In this document: one piece after another, positions 57,391-64,000 of the stretch
Numbering within the stretch: position 1 is the first letter of the stretch
Layout of the letters: the number at the start of each line of letters is the position of its first letter
Translations under genes and position numbers: made by a program
Notes under the pieces: model-generated
What the model saw: the letters and a program-made list of their open reading frames with translations, nothing else
Told to the model about the DNA's origin: nothing
The model's database searches: none
NCBI GenBank assembly: GCA_964504655.1
Contig: CAZDFD010000005.1
Location: 31,410-95,409 of the forward strand
Direction of reading: 5' to 3'
DNA: 64,000 nt
Source: JANXAZ01 sp964504655
GTDB lineage: Bacteria; Pseudomonadota; Alphaproteobacteria; Geminicoccales; Geminicoccaceae

Positions 57391-59367
57391 TCAGGAAGCC
57401 GTCCGGCCGGCCGTCGAACCCAGGGCACGAAGCCGGTCGGGGACCTCCTCGGCCGGCATCGGCCGGCCGAACAGGAAGCCCTGCAGCTGGTCGCAGCGCA
57501 TCGCCGCGAGCCGCGCCGCGTTGGTTTCGCTCTCCACGCCGGTCGCCACCACCCGACGGCCGAGCCCGTGCGCCAGCCGCACGATCGAGCGCGCCACGAT
57601 CCGGCTCTGCGGCTCGGCCTCCATTGCCTGCACCAGCAGGCGCGGGATCTTGAGCTCGGCCACCGCCAGCCGCGGCAGGTGCACGAGCGAGGAGCGACCG
57701 CAGCCGAACTCGTCGAGCGCCACCTCGCAGCCCGTGGCGGCGACCGCGGCGAGCTGCGGCAGCGCTGCCTCTACGTCCGCCATGACCGCGCTCTCGGGCA
57801 CCTCCAGGACCAGCCGGTCGGCCCGCGTCTCCCAGTGCGCGAGCGTCAGCCGCAGGAGTTGCGGCAGCTCGGGCAGCTTCAGGCAGGCCGGCGCCAGGTT
57901 GACCGCGACCGGCAGGTCCAGGCCTGCGAGCCGCCAGCGCCGCTGCTCCCTCAGGCAGGCGTTCAGAGTCCAGAAGGCAAGCTGCGGCACGAGGCCGGTC
58001 TGCTCCACCACCGGCAGGAACTCGCCGGGGTCGAGCAGGCCGAGCTCGGGGTGCGGCCAGCGCAGCAGCGCTTCGACACCCACGAGTGCGCGGCTGTCGG
58101 CCGCCACCTTGGGTTGGTAGAGGAGCTGCAGCCGGTCGGCGGCGAGCGCCTCCTTGACGTCGCGCCGCATCTCGAGCCGCCGCCGCGTGCTGTCCGGCTG
58201 CTCGACGTTGCACACGACGAAGCCGAGCCGCTCGCGCTTGGCCTTGTACATGGCGGCGTCGGCCTGCTGCAGGAGCGTCGCGAGGTCGGCGCCATGGTCC
58301 GGGAACAATGCCACGCCAATGCTCACCCCCACCTCGAGCCGGGAGCCGTCGACGGTGAAGGGCGCCACGAGCTGCTCGACCAGCCGCTCGGCGACCCGGC
58401 AGGCGGTCTCGAGGCCGGTCGGCGGCCCGAGCAGCACGGCGAACTCGTCGCCGCCGAGCCGCGCCAGCGTGTCACTGCGCCGCAGCGGCCGGCCGAGCCG
58501 CTCGGCGACCTGCTGCAACAAGAGATCGCCGACCTGGTGGCCGAGCGTGTCGTTGACCTCCTTGAACCGGTCGAGGTCGAGCAGCATCAACCCGAGCGGC
58601 TGGCGATGCCGCTCGGCCTGCAGCAGCGCCTGGCCGGCGCGATCCTGCAGAAGGCGGCGGTTCGGCAGACCCGTGAGCGGGTCGTGCCAGGCGAGCTGCT
58701 CCATCTGGGCCCGCTCGCGCGAGCGGGTGGCGGCATCGAGGAGGCGTACGGCATGACCGCCGCGCAGCGTCGCCACGCGGGCCTCGACTGCGAGCGCCCG
58801 GCTGGACTCGTGCACGGCCTCGAGCTCGACCGCGGCGCCGCCGAGGGCGAGCTCGGCGGCGCGTGCCGGGTCCTTGAGGTCCGGCAGGTAGCGGCCGGCC
58901 GTGCGCCCGAGGAGCGGCGCCCCGAGCAGGCGGCGGGCCGCCGGGTTGGCGTAGGTGATCGTTCCGTCGTCGGCCACCACCAGGATCGCGTCGGGCAGCT
59001 CGTCGACCGGCGGCGGTCTGCCCGGCTCGCCGCTCGGTCCCTGCGGGCGGGCGGCGTGCAGCAGCGAGCCGGCGGCCAGCGCCAGCGCGTCGAGCGGCAC
59101 CAGACGGAGGGCCGCGAGCAGGCCGAGCACGGCCGCGACCAGCGCCGGGCCGTCGCGCTCGGCCGACCGGCCGCGACCGGCGGCGACGAGCGGGACCGCG
59201 GCGAGGGCCAGTCCCGGGCCGACCAGCAAGCCGGCGCTCGGCCGCCAGGGCCCGCCGTCGAGCCAAGCCTGGAGCGGCGCGGCGGCGGGCCAGACCAGCG
59301 CCAATGCCGTCGCGAGGCCGACCAGCAGCAGCGCCTGCGTCACGAGCCTCTGCGTACCCGGATCCAT
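57391..59367 (-). CDS. PAS-GGDEF-EAL protein with degenerate EAL site
   Basis: The product has 658 residues. N-terminal three or four membrane helices (about 10-105), a PAS-like segment (125-210), GGDEF domain (about 225-385) and EAL domain (about 400-645). GGDEF is intact (RLGGDEFAVLL, 303-313) and a feedback I-site RxxD lies five residues before it. In the EAL domain, EAL itself is intact, but DDFG is changed to DEFG (about 552), the Asp of LKID is Pro and AEGVE is ATGVE. It should make cyclic di-GMP rather than hydrolyse it. Confidence 0.9.
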   Translation of the reverse strand: MDPGTQRLVTQALLLVGLATALALVWPAAAPLQAWLDGGPWRPSAGLLVGPGLALAAVPLVAAGRGRSAERDGPALVAAVLGLLAALRLVPLDALALAAGSLLHAARPQGPSGEPGRPPPVDELPDAILVVADDGTITYANPAARRLLGAPLLGRTAGRYLPDLKDPARAAELALGGAAVELEAVHESSRALAVEARVATLRGGHAVRLLDAATRSRERAQMEQLAWHDPLTGLPNRRLLQDRAGQALLQAERHRQPLGLMLLDLDRFKEVNDTLGHQVGDLLLQQVAERLGRPLRRSDTLARLGGDEFAVLLGPPTGLETACRVAERLVEQLVAPFTVDGSRLEVGVSIGVALFPDHGADLATLLQQADAAMYKAKRERLGFVVCNVEQPDSTRRRLEMRRDVKEALAADRLQLLYQPKVAADSRALVGVEALLRWPHPELGLLDPGEFLPVVEQTGLVPQLAFWTLNACLREQRRWRLAGLDLPVAVNLAPACLKLPELPQLLRLTLAHWETRADRLVLEVPESAVMADVEAALPQLAAVAATGCEVALDEFGCGRSSLVHLPRLAVAELKIPRLLVQAMEAEPQSRIVARSIVRLAHGLGRRVVATGVESETNAARLAAMRCDQLQGFLFGRPMPAEEVPDRLRALGSTAGRTAS

Positions 59368-59455
59368 CCGGCCCCTTGCCCCGGTCCCTTCAGACCCGTC
59401 CGAGGCTAGGGCGACGGGATTGACGCCGGGTTAACGGACGGCGCTCGCGGGGGTG

Positions 59456-60940
59456 TCAGCTCACCTGTGGGTAGTTGGGCGACTCGCGGGTGATCGCGAC
59501 GTCGTGCACGTGCCCCTCGCGCACCCCGGCCTGGGTCACCCGGATGAAGCGGCAGCCCTGCTGCATCGCCGCCACGGTCGGCTGGCCAGTGTAGCCCATC
59601 GCCGCCCTGAGGCCACCCACCAGCTGATGGACGATGTTGGCGACCGGGCCGCGATAGGGGACCCGGCCCTCGACCCCCTCGGGCACGAGCTTCAGGCTGT
59701 CGCGCACCTCGGCCTGGAAGTAGCGGTCGGCCGATCCCCGGGCCATCGCACCGAGCGAGCCCATGCCGCGATAGGCCTTGTATGAGCGCCCCTGGTAGAG
59801 GAACACCTCGCCCGGGGCCTCGTCGGTGCCGGCGAGCATCGAGCCGAGCATGGCGCAGTCGGCGCCGGCGGCGATGGCCTTTGCGAGATCGCCCGAGGCG
59901 CGGATGCCGCCGTCGGCGATGACCGGCACCCCCTTGGCCCGGCAGGCGGCTGCCACCGAGCGGATCGCGCTCAGCTGCGGCACGCCCACGCCGGCCACGA
60001 TCCGCGTCGTGCAGATCGAGCCCGGGCCGATCCCGACCTTGACCGCATCCGCGCCGGCCGCGACCAGCGCCTCGGCGGCCTCGCCGGTGGCGATGTTGCC
60101 GGCCACGAGCTGGACCGCGTTCGAGAGCCGGCGGATCGCCTGGACCGCCTCGACCACGCCCTTGCTGTGACCGTGCGCGGTGTCGACCACGATGACGTCG
60201 CAGCCCGCTCCGACGAGCGCCTCGGCGCGCTCGATCCCGGCCCGCCCGGTACCGGTCGCGGCCCCGACCCGGAGCCGGCCCTGCTCGTCCTTGCAGGCGG
60301 AGGGGAAGCGCTGCGCTTTCTCGATGTCCTTGACGGTGACGAGACCCTTGAGCCGGAAGGCCTCGTCGACCACCAGGAGCTTCTCGATCCGGTGCTCGTG
60401 CAGGAGCGCCATGGCCTCGGCGCGGCCGACGCCTTCGCGCACGGTGATGAGCCGCTCGGCGGTCATGAGCTCGCGGACCGGCCGCTCGCTCCTCGGCACG
60501 AAGCGCACGTCGCGGTGCGTCAGGATGCCGACCAGCCGTCCGGACGGCCCCTCGACCACCGGCAGGCCGGAGACGCCGTGCCGGCTCATCAGGTCGAGCG
60601 CCTCGGAGAGCGGCGTCTCCGGCCGGACGGTCAGCGGGTTGACCACCATCCCGGCCTCGAACTTCTTGACCTGCAGGACCTGGGCCGCCTGCTCCTCGAT
60701 CCCGAGGTTGCGGTGCAGGATCCCGAGCCCGCCGTGCTGCGCCATGGCGATCGCCATGGGCGCCTCGGTGACCGTGTCCATGGCCGCCGAGATCAGGGGG
60801 ATCCCGAGCTCGATGGCGCGGGTCAGCCGGGTGCGCACGTCGACCTGGCCCGGCAGCACCTCGGAATAGGCGGGCACCAGGAGGACGTCGTCAAAGGTCA
60901 GGGCCTCGTCCAGGCTGGCATCGGGGAGCGTCGGGGACAT
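59456..60940 (-). CDS. guaB: IMP dehydrogenase
   Basis: The product has 494 residues. It oxidises IMP to XMP, the first committed step of GMP synthesis. TFDDVLLVPAYSEVLP marks the start, two CBS domains occupy about 105-225 (VSGLPVVEGPSGRLVGILTHRD and IEKLLVVDEAFRLKGLVTVKD), and the catalytic loop GIGPGSICTTRIVAGVGVPQ carries the active-site Cys. MGSLGAMARGSADRYF follows as the flap. ATG at 60940 gives the normal N-terminus. No guaA is adjacent. Confidence 0.97.
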   Translation of the reverse strand: MSPTLPDASLDEALTFDDVLLVPAYSEVLPGQVDVRTRLTRAIELGIPLISAAMDTVTEAPMAIAMAQHGGLGILHRNLGIEEQAAQVLQVKKFEAGMVVNPLTVRPETPLSEALDLMSRHGVSGLPVVEGPSGRLVGILTHRDVRFVPRSERPVRELMTAERLITVREGVGRAEAMALLHEHRIEKLLVVDEAFRLKGLVTVKDIEKAQRFPSACKDEQGRLRVGAATGTGRAGIERAEALVGAGCDVIVVDTAHGHSKGVVEAVQAIRRLSNAVQLVAGNIATGEAAEALVAAGADAVKVGIGPGSICTTRIVAGVGVPQLSAIRSVAAACRAKGVPVIADGGIRASGDLAKAIAAGADCAMLGSMLAGTDEAPGEVFLYQGRSYKAYRGMGSLGAMARGSADRYFQAEVRDSLKLVPEGVEGRVPYRGPVANIVHQLVGGLRAAMGYTGQPTVAAMQQGCRFIRVTQAGVREGHVHDVAITRESPNYPQVS

Positions 60941-61042
60941 GGCATGTTCCGGCGGGGACACGGGCCTCCTATACCCCCGGACCCGGAACCCCTCCAACCA
61001 TCCCGTTCCTCCATCCGGCGACCGGGGATCGCCGACCCGCGC

Positions 61043-61636
61043 TCACGTCGCCGGCCTGCCGAGAATGGCGAGCGCCACCGCCTCCGCGAATGCCGGCTCC
61101 AGGTCTCGGATTCCGGTCGCGGCGCCATAGATCCCGCCCCAGGCGAAGGTCTTCGCGACCTCGTAAGCACCGAGCTCGCTACCGTCGCGCCCGTCACGTA
61201 GTCTCAGTCGGCCATCGATGTGCATCTGGCCGAGGCCCGCGAGCATCGCCCGGGCGAACGCATTGCCGGCATCGTAGCGGGTCATCTCGAGCTCGGCCCG
61301 CAGGTCGGGGATTGGCGCCGAAACGGTCGCCACGACGCCCCCCTCGGCGGCACCAACCCTGGTTTCGACAGTGGCGAAGCGACCGGGTGCCATTTCGGCG
61401 AGCTGCGCCAGCACCAGCTGTCCGAGGCGGGCGAGATCATCTGGCTCGACCGCAACACCCGGGCTCGCCGACAGCTGGAGATCGAGCGCCCGGAACGCCT
61501 CGAGTTCGGCCGCACTGGTCGAGGTGCCGACAGCGCGCACCGCGCCGGGCGATCCGGCGCAGCCCGCGAGCAGCGCCACCACGATGAGCAGAGCCGCGAC
61601 GTGCGGGCCGATCCGGAGCAAGCGGTAGGCTCTCAC
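61043..61636 (-). CDS. DUF4410-type lipoprotein
   Basis: The product has 197 residues. Lipoprotein signal with LLAGC near residue 26 ends the leader. The mature part fits the DUF4410 layout: an N-terminal helix, LRAELEMTRYDAGNAFARAMLAGLGQMHIDGRLRLRDGRDGSEL, then a C-terminal helical end. Members are outer-membrane-facing lipoproteins of unknown role. GTG at 61636 is used. It diverges from the dehydratase gene, leaving about 220 bases for promoters. Confidence 0.72.
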   Translation of the reverse strand: MRAYRLLRIGPHVAALLIVVALLAGCAGSPGAVRAVGTSTSAAELEAFRALDLQLSASPGVAVEPDDLARLGQLVLAQLAEMAPGRFATVETRVGAAEGGVVATVSAPIPDLRAELEMTRYDAGNAFARAMLAGLGQMHIDGRLRLRDGRDGSELGAYEVAKTFAWGGIYGAATGIRDLEPAFAEAVALAILGRPAT

Positions 61637-61857
61637 ATCACCAGCCCATGGTCAGAATTGAGTCCACAGGATCGAGTACCATCGGGCCGCAAGCGACGTC
61701 AACGGAGGAGGCTGCCGCCGGTTCGGCGGCATGGCGTGCCCGACAGGCCCGCTCGCCGAGCCGTCGGCCTGCGGCTCGCCTTGACGGCGCGGGTGGCCCG
61801 GCGTTGAAGGACCAGCGGGCCGGTCGCGGCGACCGAGGCACTCAGGGGGAGGCTCAG

Positions 61858-63666
61858 ATGGCCGGCGAGAGCAGGAGTGACGGCAAGCGGCGGCTCCGCT
61901 CGCAGGAGTGGTGGGACGATCCGCACGAGCCGGACATGACCGCCCTCTACCTCGAGAAGTACGTCAATTTCGGCCTCACCCGCGAGGAGCTGCAGTCCGG
62001 CCGGCCGATCATCGGCATCGCGCAGACGGGCTCCGATCTGGCCCCCTGCAACCGCCACCATCTGGACCTCGCCAAGCGGGTCGCCGACGGCATCCGCGAT
62101 GCCGGCGGCATCCCGCTCGAGTTCCCGGTCCACCCGATCCAGGAGACCGGCAAGCGGCCGACCGCGATGCTCGACCGCAACCTGCAGTATCTCTCGCTGG
62201 TCGAGGTCCTCTGGGGCTACCCGATCGACGGCGTGGTCCTCACCACCGGTTGCGACAAGACCACGCCGGCACTTCTGATGGGTGCCGCCACGGTGAACAT
62301 CCCGGCCATCGTGCTCAGCGGCGGCCCGATGCTCAACGGCTACTACCAGGGTGGGCTCGCGGGCTCCGGCACGATCCTCTGGCACGCCCGCCAGCTGTGG
62401 GCCAAGGGCGAGATCGGTTACGAGGAATTCCAGGACATGGCGGTGGCCTCCGCCCCCTCGATCGGCCATTGCAACACCATGGGCACGGCCTCATCGATGA
62501 ACGCCATGGCCGAGGCGCTCGGCATGAGCCTGCCCGGCTGCGCCGCGATCCCGGCGCCCTACCGCGAGCGCGGCCAGATGGCCTACGCTACGGGCAGGCG
62601 CATCGTGGCCATGGTCCACGAGGACCTGCGGCCGTCCCGGATCCTGACCCGGGCCGCGTTCGAGAACGCGATCGTCGCGGCCGCGGCGATCGGCGCCTCG
62701 ACCAACTGCCCGCCGCACGTGATCGCGATCGCCCGCCACATGGGGGTCCCGCTCGACGTCAAGGACTGGGAGCTGGGCCGCGACGTGCCGTTGCTCGTGA
62801 ACGTCCAGCCGGCCGGCGAGTATCTCTGCGAGGAGTATTTCCGGGCCGGCGGCCTGCCCGCGGTCCTCAAGGAGCTCATGAAGGCCGGCCGCCTGCGCGG
62901 CGAGGCGCTGACCGTGACCGGCCGCAGCATGGCCGAGAACCTGGCCGGGCTGCCGTTCGCCGCGGACCGGCGGGTGATCCGGCCCTACGAGGATCCGCTG
63001 ATGCCGGAGGCGGGCTTCGTCGTCGTCTCCGGCAACATCTTCGATGCCGCAGTCATGAAGACCTCGGTCGTCACCCCCGAGTTCCGCAAGAAGTATCTCG
63101 AGCATCCCGAGCATCCGGGCGTCTTCGAGGGCCGGGCCGTGGTGTTCGACGGTCCCGAGGACTACCACGCCCGGGTCGACGACCCGGAGCTGGAGGTCGA
63201 CGAGAACTCGTTTCTGTTCATCCGCTACTGCGGGCCGGTGGGCTACCCAGGGGCTCCCGAGGTGGTCAACATGCGGCCGCCCAAGAAGCTCATCGAGAAG
63301 GGCATCAAGGCCCTGCCGACGATCGGCGACGGCCGCCAGTCCGGCACCTCGGAGAGCCCCTCGATCCTGAACGCCTCGCCCGAGGCTGCGGTCGGCGGCA
63401 ACCTGGCGATCCTCGCGACCGGCGATCCGGTGCGCCTCGACCTGCGCTCCGGCCGCCTCGACGTGCTCTTGACCGAGGACGAGCTCGCGCGCCGGCGCGC
63501 CGACCTGGCCGCGCGCAAGCCGCCGATCCCGCCGAGCCAAACCCCCTGGCAGGAGATCTACCGCTCGCTCGTGGGCCAGCTCTCCACCGGCGCCTGCCTG
63601 GAGCCCGCCGTCCTCCACCTCAAGGTCGTCGAGACCCACGGCCCGGCGCCGCGCCGAAACCACTGA
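61858..63666 (+). CDS. IlvD/Edd-family sugar-acid dehydratase (L-arabinonate/D-xylonate dehydratase-like)
   Basis: The product has 602 residues. It removes water from a sugar acid to give a 2-keto-3-deoxy acid. Three conserved Cys in GSDLAPCNRHH (64), TTGCDKTTPALLMG (132) and SIGHCNTMGT (205) would bind the iron-sulfur cluster, and their spacing is the same as that I recall for characterised L-arabinonate dehydratases (59/127/200). GCDKTTPA rather than GCDKNLPG points to pentonate over branched-chain dihydroxy acid. ATG at 61858 has AGGGGGAGG upstream. An oxidoreductase follows. Confidence 0.92.
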   Translation: MAGESRSDGKRRLRSQEWWDDPHEPDMTALYLEKYVNFGLTREELQSGRPIIGIAQTGSDLAPCNRHHLDLAKRVADGIRDAGGIPLEFPVHPIQETGKRPTAMLDRNLQYLSLVEVLWGYPIDGVVLTTGCDKTTPALLMGAATVNIPAIVLSGGPMLNGYYQGGLAGSGTILWHARQLWAKGEIGYEEFQDMAVASAPSIGHCNTMGTASSMNAMAEALGMSLPGCAAIPAPYRERGQMAYATGRRIVAMVHEDLRPSRILTRAAFENAIVAAAAIGASTNCPPHVIAIARHMGVPLDVKDWELGRDVPLLVNVQPAGEYLCEEYFRAGGLPAVLKELMKAGRLRGEALTVTGRSMAENLAGLPFAADRRVIRPYEDPLMPEAGFVVVSGNIFDAAVMKTSVVTPEFRKKYLEHPEHPGVFEGRAVVFDGPEDYHARVDDPELEVDENSFLFIRYCGPVGYPGAPEVVNMRPPKKLIEKGIKALPTIGDGRQSGTSESPSILNASPEAAVGGNLAILATGDPVRLDLRSGRLDVLLTEDELARRRADLAARKPPIPPSQTPWQEIYRSLVGQLSTGACLEPAVLHLKVVETHGPAPRRNH

Positions 63667-63948
63667 GGCGCCCCGACCTTCGCAGCGGCGGGCCACCGTT
63701 CGATCAGCGGCGCCGGCAACGCCGGGACGATCTCGTACAGTCTACGGAAGCCATGCCGACCCGCGGAGGCACCCGGAGCGGTCCGCGTCCGAGATCGCGC
63801 CCGCCACCGGGGCCGGCGGGGGCGCGGCGTTCGGCGGTCCGCGGCTGCGGGAGGGGCCGGGCCGACCGGCGTGGCGCCGTCGGGTTGCCCGACCGCACCG
63901 CCCGTGGATATCCTCGCTTCGTCGCGCTCGGGCGCGGGGTGACGAGCG

Positions 63949-64000
63949 ATGGCGGCGCTGCGCTGGGGTTTGATCGGCGGCGGCGAGGGCAGTCAGATCG
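63949..64000 (+). CDS. Gfo/Idh/MocA-family oxidoreductase, 5' fragment at window edge
   Basis: Only 17 residues are visible: MAALRWGLIGGGEGSQI. The Gly-Gly-Gly-Glu-Gly loop after RWGLI is the NAD(P)-binding start of Gfo/Idh/MocA sugar dehydrogenases. It follows the pentonate-type dehydratase by 282 bases on the same strand, so a sugar-acid pathway is suggested. The gap holds no gene I support. Confidence 0.7.
   Translation, partial: MAALRWGLIGGGEGSQI

Noticed and set aside
63754..64000. Plus-strand open frame starting ATG at about 63754
   Set aside because: Arg/Gly-rich translation, no ribosome site, and it overlaps the convincing Gfo/Idh start at 63949 in another frame.
1..64000. CRISPR arrays, tRNAs, rRNAs, insertion sequences and prophage
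   Set aside because: Reading for regularly spaced repeats, tRNA T-loops, transposase motifs and long terminal inverted repeats gave no candidate I could support; a covariance-model scan would be decisive.

Overview
The window is very GC-rich, densely coded DNA with many GTG and TTG starts and frequent 4-bp gene overlaps. It fits a Gram-negative alphaproteobacterium, probably of the Rhodospirillales/Geminicoccales type (inference). Supporting signs are a DUF3576 lipoprotein followed by leuS-lptE-holA, a HIG1-type twin-membrane protein, a phasin-like gene with a PhaR-type site, Porin_4-type porins ending in Phe, a UbiH-family hydroxylase and a SUV3-like helicase coupled to an S4 protein. There are no rRNAs, tRNAs, CRISPR arrays, insertion sequences or prophage genes that I can recognise. 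It reads as ordinary chromosome.

Layout. 1-5.5 kb: partial HIG1 protein, O-antigen ligase, a CoA-transferase/acyl-CoA dehydrogenase pair, a GST and a membrane protein. 5.8-11.4 kb: a secreted protein, an OmpA-C protein, folE, mtnK, a TPR-SPOR protein, a GNAT enzyme and a phasin-like protein. 11.6-15.8 kb: undecaprenyl-phosphate sugar transferase, flavin reductase, threonine aldolase and an SNase-like protein. 15.8-20 kb: a complete minus-strand sugar cassette (FGGY kinase, permease, binding protein, single-domain ATPase). 20-29 kb: a GT-C glycosyltransferase, an Ada/Ogt repair protein, a MaoC hydratase, then a tightly overlapping cluster (UbiA prenyltransferase, DprE1-like FAD oxidase, DprE2-like SDR, UPF0104 membrane protein) that resembles the polyprenyl-phosphate-arabinose pathway of mycobacteria and of azorhizobial Nod-factor arabinosylation, plus a methyltransferase-GNAT fusion.

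29-40.8 kb: a small membrane protein in the same frame as an FG-GAP/UnbV protein, a DapA-family lyase/aldolase, htpG, a membrane-anchored patatin, the helicase-S4 pair, a YggS protein and a JmjC-type cupin oxygenase. 41-44.9 kb: envelope genes (tandem porins, a small outer-membrane protein, a DUF3576 lipoprotein). 45-50.5 kb: leuS-lptE-holA and a UbiH-family hydroxylase. 50.5-51.1 kb carries no confident gene. 51-64 kb: aldo/keto reductase, membrane aspartic protease, large MscS channel, thioredoxin-like protein, MFS transporter, GGDEF-EAL protein, guaB, DUF4410 lipoprotein, a pentonate-type dehydratase and the start of a Gfo/Idh oxidoreductase.

The most interesting elements are the lipid-linked pentose cluster with a UbiA protein whose N-terminal HAD-like domain has lost its catalytic motif, the in-frame TGA between a membrane anchor and a signal-less FG-GAP/UnbV protein, a GGDEF-EAL protein with a damaged EAL site, and an uncharacterised SNase-like protein.
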